The notes under the pieces are model-generated. The model saw only the letters and a program-made list of their open reading frames with translations. It was not told where the DNA came from and did no database searches. This document shows, in pieces, positions 48,679-57,812 of a stretch of DNA of 64,000 nt. Where the stretch lies: assembly GCA_030431455.1 (NCBI GenBank), contig JAUIJE010000001.1, forward strand, positions 842,357 through 906,356, in the 5' to 3' direction. The translations under genes were made by a program, and so were the position numbers. Within the stretch, counting starts at the first letter, position 1; every line of letters starts with the position of its first letter. Source of the stretch: a bacterium (GTDB taxonomy: Bacteria > Myxococcota > UBA727 > JAUIJE01).

Positions 48679-49823
48679 TGGTGGCTCTCCACCGTGGCCC
48701 CTTTGGCCGCGTCCATCATCGCCGCGAAGGTCTCGAACAGGGGCCGCGCGTCCCGCGGACCCGGCGCGGCCTCGGGATGGTACTGCACGCTCAACACCGG
48801 CGGGTCTTGCAGGCAGAACCCTTCGTTGGTGCCGTCGGACACGTTGACCTCGACCCGGGTGGCCCGGGACAACGCCGCGCCCGGCTCGAGGGCAAAGCCG
48901 TGGTTCTGCGCGGTGATCCACACCCGCTCGCCGTCGATGAGCACGGGCTGGTTGGACCCGCGATGGCCGAACTGCGTCTTGTAGGTGGGCAGGTCGAGCA
49001 CCGCCTGGCCGAGCACCTGGTGGCCCATACAAATCCCGAACAGCGGGACCTTGCCCACCAGGTCTTTGACCGTGGCCACCACGTCCTGTTGGGTGGCGGG
49101 ATCGCCCGGCCCGTTGGACAAAAACACCCCGTCGGGCCGGCGGGCGAGGATGTCGGCCGCGCTCTCGGTGTGCGGCACCACCGTGACTTTGGCCCCGTGG
49201 TGCACGAGCAGCCGGGCGATGCTGGTCTTCATGCCCAGGTCGAGGGCCACCACCGAATGGGTCGGGGCCCGCAGCGGGGGCAGGGGCGTACCGTCGAGGT
49301 CGAGCAGGCCCTCGGTGAATGCATAGGCACTTTTGCAGCTGACCTCGTCGACCAGGGACAGGCCCTTCATGGTCGGGGCGTGGCGGATCTTGTCGAGGAC
49401 CTCGCGCAGGTCCTGGTCGGCGGCGACCAGCGCCCCGCGCATGGTCCCGCGATCGCGCAAGCGGCGCACCAGGGCGCGGGTGTCGATGCCGGTCAGGCCC
49501 GGGGTCTGTTCGGCCTCCATCCAGGCCGGGAGCGGAATGTCACTGCGCCAGTTGGACGGGCGGGCGGACAGGTGCCGGACCACCAGGCCGGCGGCCCAGA
49601 TGCGCGCCGCCTCCACGTCGTGTTTGCACACCCCGTAGGTGCCGATCTCGGGCGCGCACATGACCACGATTTGTTGGGTGTACGAGGGGTCGGTGAGGAC
49701 CTCGACGTAGCCGGTCATCGAGGTGTTGAACACCACCTCGCCGTAGATGTCCCGGCCGTGGCCAAAGCCGCGCCCGGTGAAAACGGTGCCGTCCTCGAGG
49801 ACAAGATGTCGGCCATTGCGCAT
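48675..49823 (-). CDS. carA: carbamoyl-phosphate synthase small subunit
   Basis: 382 residues from ATG 49823; longer starts exist in the open frame but MRNGRHLVLEDGTVFTGRGFG is the family N-terminus. CarA motifs: GEVVFNTSMTGYVEVLTDPSY, FLSNGPGDP, and the class I amidotransferase triad GICMGHQVLGQ (Cys) and YHPEAAPGP (His, Glu). It supplies ammonia from glutamine to CarB, making carbamoyl phosphate. It begins 4 bp after the pseudo-pyrC stop. carB is not adjacent. Confidence 0.95.
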   Translation of the reverse strand: MRNGRHLVLEDGTVFTGRGFGHGRDIYGEVVFNTSMTGYVEVLTDPSYTQQIVVMCAPEIGTYGVCKHDVEAARIWAAGLVVRHLSARPSNWRSDIPLPAWMEAEQTPGLTGIDTRALVRRLRDRGTMRGALVAADQDLREVLDKIRHAPTMKGLSLVDEVSCKSAYAFTEGLLDLDGTPLPPLRAPTHSVVALDLGMKTSIARLLVHHGAKVTVVPHTESAADILARRPDGVFLSNGPGDPATQQDVVATVKDLVGKVPLFGICMGHQVLGQAVLDLPTYKTQFGHRGSNQPVLIDGERVWITAQNHGFALEPGAALSRATRVEVNVSDGTNEGFCLQDPPVLSVQYHPEAAPGPRDARPLFETFAAMMDAAKGATVESHQ

Positions 49824-49827
49824 GGTG

Positions 49828-51114
49828 TCATCTAACCGTGCGCCCCCCATCCGTAAAGTCCGGGACACGCCGGCCGTCGACAAAGCACGCCGTGACCCGG
49901 TGGCGGGGCGACATCGGCCCCAGGGCGCAGTGCCGGCGCGCGCGCGCCTCGTGGCCGGTGCCGCCCACCCCGGGCTCGCCCGAGGACAGCAGCACCACAT
50001 CGGCGCGGGCCCCTTCGGTGATCTTGCCGCGGTCGGTCAGGCCCAAGGCCTGGGCCGGCAACAGGCTCATGGCCCGGGCCGCCGCGCCCGCGCCGACCTC
50101 GTCGAGCAACAGGGGCAAGGCCACCCGCAAGGTCGGCCCCCCGGGCGCGGCCCGCTCGAACTCCACGTCCTTGTCCACCGGCCCCCACGCCCGGTGCTGG
50201 CTGCTCACGCACACCGCGCCCTCCTGGGCGGCGGCGATCAAGGCGTGGCGATCCTCGGCCGCCCGGAGCGGGGGCAACAGCCGCAGCGCGGGGTCGAACC
50301 GCCGGCGCAGGTGCTCGGACTCGTCGAGCAGCAGGTGCGCGATGGGGCACGAGGCGGTCACCGCCACCCCCTCGTCCTGGGCCGCGCGCACCCGGGCGAG
50401 GGCGGCCCGGGTGGTCAGCCCCGCGAGGTGTACGCGGGTCCGGGCCCGGCGCGCGCACTCGATGGCCATCACCGCCCCCACCACCTCGGCCTCGGCCGGG
50501 GACGCGGGCAGCCCGAGGGCGGTCGAGACCGGCCCCTCGGTGGCGATGGCTTTTCCGGCCAGGGCGACGTCGAGCGGCGAGGTCACGAACAAGAGCCCGA
50601 ACGAACCCGCGTACTCCATCGCCGGCCGCAGGATGGACCGGCTCAGCCGCGCTTGGCACAGATCGGTGACCGCCACCGCCCCCGCGCGCTGCATCTCGCC
50701 CATGTCCGCGAGGGCCCGGCCCTCGCCGTGCACCGACACGTGGCCGGCCATCAGCAGGCGGGCGCCGGGCAGGGTCTCCGCCCGGCTCAAGAGCTCGCGC
50801 ACCCCGGGGGCGTCGCTCGGGGCGGGCGGCCCCGGCGCGTGGCCGAGCACGGTGGTGATGCCGCCCTGCGCGGCCCGGGCCAGGGTCTGGGCCAGGGTCT
50901 CGTTGTCTTCCCGCCCGGGATCGCTCAGCTGGGTGTCGAGACAGATCGCGCCCGGCAACAGCAACTGGCCGCGGCCGTCGACGGTCTCGTCACAGGCTGG
51001 GCCCCCGCTGCCCACGTAGCCGATGCGCCCCCCCTGCAAGGTCACGTCGGTGACGTCGTCGAGACCGGACGCGGGGCACACCACCCGGGCGCCTTCGATG
51101 CGCAGGCTGGTCAT
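49828..51114 (-). CDS. pyrC: dihydroorotase-like protein (catalytic residues missing)
   Basis: 428 residues with class I dihydroorotase architecture, starting TSLRIEGARVVCPASGLDDV. The metal motif DxHxHxREPG reads CLDTQLSDPGRE, so both histidines are gone. The usual catalytic TDHAPH segment reads SSQHRAWGP, so the Asp is gone as well. The late substrate segment (LPPLRAAEDRHALI) is kept. Inactive homologues of this kind (pyrC' in Pseudomonas) hold the aspartate transcarbamoylase together. The ATG overlaps the pyrB stop (ATGA), consistent with such a structural partner role. A working dihydroorotase must be elsewhere. Confidence 0.88.
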   Translation of the reverse strand: MTSLRIEGARVVCPASGLDDVTDVTLQGGRIGYVGSGGPACDETVDGRGQLLLPGAICLDTQLSDPGREDNETLAQTLARAAQGGITTVLGHAPGPPAPSDAPGVRELLSRAETLPGARLLMAGHVSVHGEGRALADMGEMQRAGAVAVTDLCQARLSRSILRPAMEYAGSFGLLFVTSPLDVALAGKAIATEGPVSTALGLPASPAEAEVVGAVMAIECARRARTRVHLAGLTTRAALARVRAAQDEGVAVTASCPIAHLLLDESEHLRRRFDPALRLLPPLRAAEDRHALIAAAQEGAVCVSSQHRAWGPVDKDVEFERAAPGGPTLRVALPLLLDEVGAGAAARAMSLLPAQALGLTDRGKITEGARADVVLLSSGEPGVGGTGHEARARRHCALGPMSPRHRVTACFVDGRRVPDFTDGGRTVR

Positions 51115-52055
51115 GGTTCGCCCTCGGCGCGGTGGGACAAGAGCAAATACAGCACGGCCATGCGCACCGCGACCCCGTGCTCGACCTGGTCGAGCACCAA
51201 TGCTTGTGCACTGTCCGCGACCTCGGGGGCGAGCTCGACCCCCCGGTTGATGGGACCGGGGTGCAGGATGCACGCGCCCTCTTTGAGCCGGGCGGCCCGC
51301 TCGACGCTGAGCCCGAACCGGTTGCGGTAGTCGCTGTCGCTGGCCATGCGCCCGGCGGGCAACCGCTCCTTTTGGATGCGCAGCATCATCACCGCGTCCA
51401 CCCCGTCGAGGGCGCTGTCCACGTCGGGGAAGGGCAGGGCCCCGAGGCTCTCGACATCCGCGGGCAGCATCGTGCGCGGCCCCGCGACCCGGACGGTGGC
51501 CCCGAGCTTGGTCAGGCAGCCGATGTTGGATCGGGCCACCCGGCTGTGGGCGATGTCGCCGATGATGGCCACGGTGAGGCCGGTGAGCCCGTCGATGGCG
51601 GGCCGGCCGAAGTGGTCCAACAATGTATAGGCATCGAGAAGGGCCTGGGTGGGGTGCTGGTGCATGCCGTCGCCGGCGTTGACCACCGCGGACGAGCACA
51701 CCCGGCGCAGCAGGTCGGCGGCCCCGGCGTACTCGTGGCGCACGATGATGAGGTCGGCCTTCATCGCCTCGATGTTGCGGGCGGTGTCGATGAAGGTCTC
51801 GCCCTTGCTCGTCGAGCTGCTCGACGCGGAGAAGTTCACGGTGTCCGCGCTCAGGCGCTTGGCCGCGAGCTCGAAGCTGAGCCGGGTCCGGGTCGAGTTT
51901 TCGAAGAACATGTTCACGATGGTCTTGCCGCGGAGGGCGGGGACCTTGCGCAGCGGTCGCTGCAAAAGTTCGTCGAAGGAGCGGGCGGAATCGAGAATCT
52001 CGACGAGGTCTTCGCGGGTGTGCTCGTCGATGGACACCAGGTGGGCGAGGGTCAT
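51111..52055 (-). CDS. pyrB: aspartate carbamoyltransferase catalytic subunit
   Basis: 314 residues. FFENSTRTRLSFELAAKRL (carbamoyl-phosphate loop), RHEYAGAADLL, NAGDGMHQHPTQALLDAYTL, GDIAHSRVARSN and HPGPINRGVEL are all present. It makes carbamoyl-aspartate, the committed step of pyrimidine synthesis. It is coupled by 4-bp overlaps to pyrR upstream and the pseudo-pyrC downstream. No pyrI is visible, matching the pseudo-DHOase-associated class. Confidence 0.97.
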   Translation of the reverse strand: MTLAHLVSIDEHTREDLVEILDSARSFDELLQRPLRKVPALRGKTIVNMFFENSTRTRLSFELAAKRLSADTVNFSASSSSTSKGETFIDTARNIEAMKADLIIVRHEYAGAADLLRRVCSSAVVNAGDGMHQHPTQALLDAYTLLDHFGRPAIDGLTGLTVAIIGDIAHSRVARSNIGCLTKLGATVRVAGPRTMLPADVESLGALPFPDVDSALDGVDAVMMLRIQKERLPAGRMASDSDYRNRFGLSVERAARLKEGACILHPGPINRGVELAPEVADSAQALVLDQVEHGVAVRMAVLYLLLSHRAEGEP

Positions 52056-52627
52056 GGCGTCTCCGCGGGCACGATCACCACCCGGTCCTGGGCTTCGCCG
52101 GCCTCGGTGAGCTCGACCACCACGTGCTGGTCGGGGCCCGAGCTGACCGCCTGGCCGATGACGTCGGCGGCGATGGGCAGCTCGCGCAGGCCCCGGTCGA
52201 CGAGCACCGCGAGCCACACCCGGCGGGGGCGGCCGAGGTCGAGCAGGGCGTCGAGGGCGGCGCGGATGGTGCGCCCGGTGAACAGCACGTCGTCGACGAG
52301 CACCAGGGGGCGGCCGCGGATGGAGAAATCGATCTCGGTCCCGAGCAAAGTGGGCAGGGGGCGCTTGCGCCCGACGAGCACGTCGTCGCGGTACAGGGTG
52401 ATGTCGAGCAGGCCGAGGGGGACGTCGGCCCCGGTCTTGTCGCGCAACCGGCGGGCGAGGCGGTCGGCCAGGTAGGCCCCGCCCCGGCGCACGCCGACCA
52501 CGCAGAGGTCTTGGCGGGGGTGTTCGACCCCGACCAGCCCGTCGACGGCGGCGAGGATGTCGTCCCCCATGCGGTCGAGGGCGGCGGCGATGTCGTCGGG
52601 GCCCATGAGGGCGGGGGGCGTGGTCAC
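52052..52627 (-). CDS. pyrR: bifunctional pyrimidine regulator / uracil phosphoribosyltransferase PyrR
   Basis: 191 residues from GTG 52627. LCVVGVRRGGAYLADRLARR, ADVPLGLLDITLYRDD and the PRPP motif PLVLVDDVLFTGRTIRAALD are diagnostic. In Gram-positives PyrR binds UMP and an mRNA anti-antiterminator; it also has weak UPRTase activity. I see no PyrR-type attenuator in the leader, so regulation here may be different. The stop overlaps the pyrB ATG. Confidence 0.93.
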   Translation of the reverse strand: MTTPPALMGPDDIAAALDRMGDDILAAVDGLVGVEHPRQDLCVVGVRRGGAYLADRLARRLRDKTGADVPLGLLDITLYRDDVLVGRKRPLPTLLGTEIDFSIRGRPLVLVDDVLFTGRTIRAALDALLDLGRPRRVWLAVLVDRGLRELPIAADVIGQAVSSGPDQHVVVELTEAGEAQDRVVIVPAETP

Positions 52628-52634
52628 GGCGGGC

Positions 52635-53057
52635 TCACAGCTTTTGCACCACTTTGTGCGTGAACGTGACGTGATGTTGGGTCTGGTAGGGCTCGATCTC
52701 GACGAAGTCCTCGAGCCAGACCCAGTGGGTGGTGAGCTCGATGTCGATGGCCCCGTCGCACACCACGTCCTTGCCCTGGATGCTCAGCTCGAAGCTGTAG
52801 TTGTCCGGGTCGACGTCGCCGAGCCCGTTGCGGCGCAGCCGGCTTCGGAACTCGGGCTCCCACGCGTCCTCGGGGAGGTTCTCGATGGCGGTGCGGCCGG
52901 AGCTGGAGCGGCGGATGATGTCGTAGCAGGCGAGCTTCAGCACCTGACGGGTCTGGTACGCGGTGAGGCGCGGCTGCACCCAGATGTAGCCGACGTAGAG
53001 CAGGGCGAGCCCGACCACAAACGCCACCAGCCGCAATATTCTTGAATAGTCGCGCAA
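52635..53057 (-). CDS. hypothetical membrane-anchored protein, first gene of the pyr operon
   Basis: 140 residues from TTG 53057, which has GAGGGGG 5-6 bases upstream; the frame also allows a TTG at 53072. One membrane segment (LVAFVVGLALLYVGYIWV) is followed by a periplasmic alpha/beta domain ending YQTQHHVTFTHKVVQKL. No family is recognised. It ends 7 bp before pyrR and so is probably cotranscribed with the pyrimidine genes, but a metabolic role is not implied. Confidence 0.68.
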   Translation of the reverse strand: MRDYSRILRLVAFVVGLALLYVGYIWVQPRLTAYQTRQVLKLACYDIIRRSSSGRTAIENLPEDAWEPEFRSRLRRNGLGDVDPDNYSFELSIQGKDVVCDGAIDIELTTHWVWLEDFVEIEPYQTQHHVTFTHKVVQKL

Positions 53058-53103
53058 ACCTGACCCCCTCAAGCGCGGCTACGATGCCCCTGGCCGGTCC
53101 GGT

Positions 53104-53162
53104 CCGTCAACTGCTCAGAGGACGCAACATCGCGTTGACATCGGCCTGACCGGGGGCTAGCT
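53104..53162. promoter_or_regulatory. divergent promoter region of tRNA-Pro and the pyr operon
   Basis: For the tRNA: a perfect -35, TTGACA, at 53134-53139, 17-bp spacer, and TAGCTA at 53157-53162, ending 10 bp before the tRNA. For the minus strand: TTGACG (53109-53104), with no convincing -10. The -10 of the tRNA promoter is weak but shares TAGCT with the smc candidate. Confidence 0.45.
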
Positions 53163-53172
53163 ATCAGCCAAA

Positions 53173-53249
<77 letters not shown>

Positions 53250-53283
53250 ACGCCCTGTCCCGACGGGCAGGGCGTTTTTTTTT
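53250..53283 (+). terminator. rho-independent terminator after tRNA-Pro
   Basis: Perfect 8-bp stem acgccctg / cagggcgt followed by nine T residues. It begins at the base after the CCA end. Confidence 0.95.
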
Positions 53284-53326
53284 GAGCGGGGGCCGGCCCC
53301 ACCGGGCGCACGGCGGTCGAGGACAC

Positions 53327-54325
53327 ATGAACGACAGCGCGCCCGAACAGCCTGGCCCCGACGGATTCGCGGCCTTGATCGCCCCGAAAAAAGACCTCGT
53401 GCCCCTGGCGCTCAAAGGCGCGGCCATCGGCCTGGCCGAAGCCATCCCCGGCGTGTCCGGCGGCACCGTGGCCCTCATCCTCGGGGTGTACCGGCGCCTG
53501 ATCGAGTCGATCAAGGCCTACACCCCGTCGTCGGTCATCGCCCTGCTCAAGGCCCTCCCCAAAGTCACTGCAGAACCGCGGGCGTTCGGTGACGCCGCCC
53601 GCCGGCTGCACGCGGATTTCCTCATCGCGCTGTTCATCGGCATGGTCCCCGCGTTGCTCATCGGCACCAAGGTCTTGCCCCGGTTGATCGAGACCCACCG
53701 CTCGTTGATGCACGCGCTCTTCTTCGGGATGATCCTCGCCTCCTGTTGGGTCCCGTACAGTCTCATTGCGAAGAAGACCGCCGCCACCTTCGTCTACATC
53801 GCCCTCGGCACCGTCGCCGCCTACGTGCTCGTCGGGTTTTCGTTCGCGGTGGAGCCGAGCCTGCCGTTTACGTTCTTTTCCGGCGCGATCGCGGTCTGCG
53901 CGTTGATTCTCCCCGGGGTCAGCGGCAGCTACCTCCTGCACGCCCTCGGCCAGTACACCCACGTGTCCGGCGCGCTGCACGCGCTCGACCTCGTCACCCT
54001 CATCGCCTTCGGCAGCGGCATGGTCGTGGGCATGGTGATCTTTGTGCGGGTGCTTTCCTGGCTGTTGGTGCGGGCCGAAGCCGCCACCCTGGCCGTGCTC
54101 ACCGGGCTCATGATCGGGTCGCTGCGCAGCGTGTGGTTTTTTCAGCAGCAGACCGGTCGCTTCATTTTGACCTCCAAGGGCGAACAAAAGCCCATCTACG
54201 AGAACATCTGGCCCGAGGCCTTCGGGGGCGCCGAGCTCGGCGCGTTTGCGGTGTTGCTCGTCGGGGTCGCCATCGTCATCGGGCTCATCGTGGCCGACAA
54301 GAAGCTCGCGCCGAAGGAGCTGTGA
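53327..54325 (+). CDS. popT: DUF368 family polyprenyl-phosphate (undecaprenyl-phosphate) transporter PopT
   Basis: 332 residues from ATG 53327 (GAGGACAC just upstream). About eight to ten membrane segments with the two DUF368 signatures, LAEAIPGVSGGTVALILGVY and CALILPGVSGSYLLHALGQY. DUF368 proteins were shown to flip undecaprenyl phosphate back to the cytoplasmic face for reuse in cell-wall and glycan synthesis. Coupled by GTGA to an NlpD-like cell-wall factor, which fits an envelope role. Confidence 0.9.
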   Translation: MNDSAPEQPGPDGFAALIAPKKDLVPLALKGAAIGLAEAIPGVSGGTVALILGVYRRLIESIKAYTPSSVIALLKALPKVTAEPRAFGDAARRLHADFLIALFIGMVPALLIGTKVLPRLIETHRSLMHALFFGMILASCWVPYSLIAKKTAATFVYIALGTVAAYVLVGFSFAVEPSLPFTFFSGAIAVCALILPGVSGSYLLHALGQYTHVSGALHALDLVTLIAFGSGMVVGMVIFVRVLSWLLVRAEAATLAVLTGLMIGSLRSVWFFQQQTGRFILTSKGEQKPIYENIWPEAFGGAELGAFAVLLVGVAIVIGLIVADKKLAPKEL

Positions 54326-55059
54326 TCGCCCGCGCCGGCCGCTGCCTGGTCTGCGCCGCGTTGGCCCTGCTCGCGGCCTGCCAGACCGACCGGGCGGCCC
54401 AATCCGCGCCCGCGAAAAAGCCCCCCGCCGATGCCGCCCCGGCCCAGACCGAGGCGCCCGGCACCCTGTACGAGGTCAAGGCCGGCGACACCCTGTGGGG
54501 CATCTCTCACGCCCACGGCATCGACCCCGAGGAGCTTGCCGAGGTCAATGGGCTGCTCGACAAAGACCAGCTCCAGGTCGGCCAGCTGCTGTTCATCCCC
54601 GACGACGGGCTCGGCACCGACGGGGACGTGCCCCCCGCGCCGATGTTGCAGACCATGCCCGACGTGCCCCGGGTGGGCCAAGCCCCGTTCGTGTGGCCCA
54701 TCGACGGGGGCGTGATGCTCATGGAGTTCTCCCCCGGGCACAAGCTGCGCGGCGACGGCATCATCCTCGCCGCCCCCCAGGGCACGGAGGTGCGCGCGGC
54801 GGGGCGGGGCACGGTGCTGTTCGCGGGGGAAGAACAAAACGCCCTCGGGCGCCTGGTGATCATCCAGCACGAGGACGACCTGCTCACGATTTACGGCCAC
54901 CTCGCCGCCGCCGGCGTGCACCAAGGCGACGTCGTCGGGCGCGGCCAGGCCATCGGCCAGGTGGGCGAGACCGGCCGGGCGGAGTCGCCCCAGCTGCACT
55001 TCCAGGTCCGCAAAGGGCGCACGGCCCAGGACCCGCTCGCGTTTTTGCCCCCGCCCTGA
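54322..55059 (+). CDS. LysM + degenerate M23 (NlpD/LytM-like) lipoprotein
   Basis: 245 residues from GTG 54322, overlapping the popT stop. The N-terminal lipoprotein signal has lipobox LLAAC. A LysM domain (about 48-92, [18 protein letters not shown]) and a LytM/M23 domain (about 120-243, [36 protein letters not shown]) follow. The HxxxD-type zinc ligand pair near the first strand is not intact ([13 protein letters not shown], Asp replaced by Ile two residues before AAP), so it is probably a non-catalytic activator of a cell-wall amidase like NlpD/EnvC. The other two histidines remain. Confidence 0.85.
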   Translation: MIARAGRCLVCAALALLAACQTDRAAQSAPAKKPPADAAPAQTEAPGTLYEVKAGDTLWGISHAHGIDPEELAEVNGLLDKDQLQVGQLLFIPDDGLGTDGDVPPAPMLQTMPDVPRVGQAPFVWPIDGGVMLMEFSPGHKLRGDGIILAAPQGTEVRAAGRGTVLFAGEEQNALGRLVIIQHEDDLLTIYGHLAAAGVHQGDVVGRGQAIGQVGETGRAESPQLHFQVRKGRTAQDPLAFLPPP

Positions 55060-55120
55060 GCGGGGGGGCCGCGGCTTGTGGGCATTGTCAGGGGCCCGGC
55101 CGTCCCGTAGGCAAAAGGCC

Positions 55121-55648
<528 letters not shown>

Positions 55649-55680
55649 TCCCGCCTGACCCCCCGCTCCCGACGACGAAC

Positions 55681-56883
55681 ATGACCGCCGCCCGCGACAA
55701 CATGGACCCGCTGAAGCTGTTCGACCAACCGGCTCAGCCCAAAAAACGCGCCACGCCCCCCGGCCACGACGGGCGGGTGGACGTGCTCAGCCTCGACCGC
55801 GAAGCCCTCGACGAATTTGTGGCAAGCCAGGGCGAGCGCCCCTTCCGGGCCCAGCAGATCTTCCGTTGGCTGCACCAAAAGGGCGCGGCCTCGTTCGACG
55901 AGATGACCAACCTCAAAAAGGACCTCCGCGAGAAGCTCGAGCAGGTGGCGGTCCTGGCCCAGCCCCGCATCACCGACGTCAAGGTCAGCGCCGACGGCAC
56001 CCGCAAATACCAGCTCGAGACCCACGACGGCCACGTCATCGAGTCGGTCTACATTCCCCACGCGTCCGGTCCGGACAAGAACGCCCTCTGCATCTCCTCG
56101 CAGGTGGGCTGCGCCATGGGCTGTCGCTTCTGCGCCACCGCGTCGCTGGGCATCGTACGCCACCTGAGCCCGGGCGAGATCGTGGGCCAATACCACGCGG
56201 TGAACCGTGACCTCGAGGCCGCGGGCTTTGTCAGTCGCATTGGGTCGGGCCCCAACCGGGTGATCACCAACATTGTGTACATGGGCATGGGCGAGCCGTT
56301 GCACAACTACGACGGGGTGGTGGGCTCGGTGAAGCTGTTCCGCCACGAGGACGGGCCCGGTCTCGCCGGCCGCCGCATCACGGTGTCGACGTCGGGTCTG
56401 GTCCCCGCGATCGAGAAGCTCGGCCACGACACCGGCGTTCACATCGCGATCAGCCTCAACGCCACCACCGACGCGGTCCGCACCGAGATCATGCCGGTGA
56501 ACAAGAAGTACAACCTCAAAGCCCTGCTCGACGCCTGCCGCGCCTTTCCCCTCGAGAAGCGCCGCCGCATCACCTTCGAATACGTGATGCTCAAGGACGT
56601 CAACGACAGCGACGACGACGCCCGCCGGCTGGCCCAGTTGCTCAAGGGGCTCAAGACCAAGGTCAACCTCATCCCCTTCAACGCCCACCCGCTGTCGCCC
56701 TACGCCCGGCCGAGCAACAACCGGGTGGCCGCGTTCCAGCGCATCCTCGACGACGCCCACCTGTCGACCTTTGTCCGCACCACCCGCGGGGATGACATCG
56801 ACGCCGCCTGTGGCATGTTGGGCGCGAAAAAACTCGAACTGGCCCGCCAGCAGCAGGCCCCGGCACAAGGAGCCGCTTCGTGA
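55681..56883 (+). CDS. rlmN: dual-specificity 23S rRNA/tRNA adenine-C2 methyltransferase RlmN
   Basis: 400 residues. Radical-SAM cluster Cys144-x3-Cys148-x2-Cys151 (GCAMGCRFC), VYMGMGEPLHNY, STSGLVPAI and the C-terminal methyl-carrying Cys377 (DIDAACGML). It methylates C2 of A2503 in 23S rRNA and A37 in some tRNAs, which helps fidelity. The first 30 residues are an extension. The stop overlaps the mtnP start (GTGA). Confidence 0.96.
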   Translation: MTAARDNMDPLKLFDQPAQPKKRATPPGHDGRVDVLSLDREALDEFVASQGERPFRAQQIFRWLHQKGAASFDEMTNLKKDLREKLEQVAVLAQPRITDVKVSADGTRKYQLETHDGHVIESVYIPHASGPDKNALCISSQVGCAMGCRFCATASLGIVRHLSPGEIVGQYHAVNRDLEAAGFVSRIGSGPNRVITNIVYMGMGEPLHNYDGVVGSVKLFRHEDGPGLAGRRITVSTSGLVPAIEKLGHDTGVHIAISLNATTDAVRTEIMPVNKKYNLKALLDACRAFPLEKRRRITFEYVMLKDVNDSDDDARRLAQLLKGLKTKVNLIPFNAHPLSPYARPSNNRVAAFQRILDDAHLSTFVRTTRGDDIDAACGMLGAKKLELARQQQAPAQGAAS

Positions 56884-57758
56884 CCACTCCCGTTCGTTTC
56901 GCCGTCATCGGGGGCTCCGGCCTGTACGCGATGAACGACCTCGAGGACGTCCAGACCCACGAGGTCGAGACCCCCTTTGGTCTGCCCTCCGACGCGGTGA
57001 TCACCGGGACCCTCGAAGGGGTGCGGGTGGCGTTTTTGCCCCGGCATGGCCGCGGCCACCGCTACATGCCCACCGAGGTCAACTACCGGGCCAACGTGTG
57101 GGCGCTCAAGAGCCTGGGCGCGGAGTTCATCGTGTCGGTGAGCGCCACCGGGTCGATGAAAGAGGAGATCGAGCCCGGTCACCTCGTCATCGCCGACCAG
57201 TTCATCGATCGCACCACCGACCGGGTGCGCTCGTTCTTCGGCGACGGCGTGGTCGGCCACGTCGGCTTCGGCGACCCGGTGTGCGAGACCCTGCGCCAGG
57301 TGGTGCTCGCGGCCGCGCAAAAGAGCGGCGCGCCGAAGGTCCACGACGGGGGCACGTACATCTGCATCGAGGGCCCGACGTTCTCGACCCGGGCCGAGTC
57401 CAACCTGTTCCGCAGCTGGGGGGTCTCGGTGATCGGCATGACCAACATGCCCGAGGCGCGCCTCGCCCGTGAAGCGCAGATGAGCTACGCCACAATTGCA
57501 TTGGCCACGGACTACGACTGCTGGCACGACTCGGAGGAGGACGTGTCCGTCGAGGCGGTGATCAAGATCCTCCAACAAAACGTACAGAACGCGCAGAACG
57601 TCATCCGGGGGGTGGCGAAGGCCGCCGCCGCCGGACAGCTGCCGGACAAGAGCCCCTACGCCGACGCGGCCAAGACCGCGGTGATGACCGCCCGGGACCA
57701 GATCCCCGCCGACGCCCGGCGGCGGTTGGCGCGGCTGTACGGCGAAATTCTCGGCTGA
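56880..57758 (+). CDS. mtnP: S-methyl-5'-thioadenosine phosphorylase
   Basis: 292 residues. VIGGSGLYAMNDLED, LPRHGRGHRYMPTEVNYRAN, SVSATGSMKEEIEPGHLVIADQ, EGPTFSTRAESNLFRSWG, IGMTNMPEARLAREAQMSYA and DYDCWHDSEEDVS are MTAP-type motifs. It splits methylthioadenosine (from polyamine and other SAM use) to adenine and 5-methylthioribose-1-phosphate. Adenine then goes to Apt upstream. Coupled to rlmN by GTGA. Confidence 0.96.
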   Translation: MTTPVRFAVIGGSGLYAMNDLEDVQTHEVETPFGLPSDAVITGTLEGVRVAFLPRHGRGHRYMPTEVNYRANVWALKSLGAEFIVSVSATGSMKEEIEPGHLVIADQFIDRTTDRVRSFFGDGVVGHVGFGDPVCETLRQVVLAAAQKSGAPKVHDGGTYICIEGPTFSTRAESNLFRSWGVSVIGMTNMPEARLAREAQMSYATIALATDYDCWHDSEEDVSVEAVIKILQQNVQNAQNVIRGVAKAAAAGQLPDKSPYADAAKTAVMTARDQIPADARRRLARLYGEILG

Positions 57759-57812
57759 ACGCCATCTTTTGACGACGACACACCGGGCCCATCGGCCCGC
57801 GGAGACATTGGG

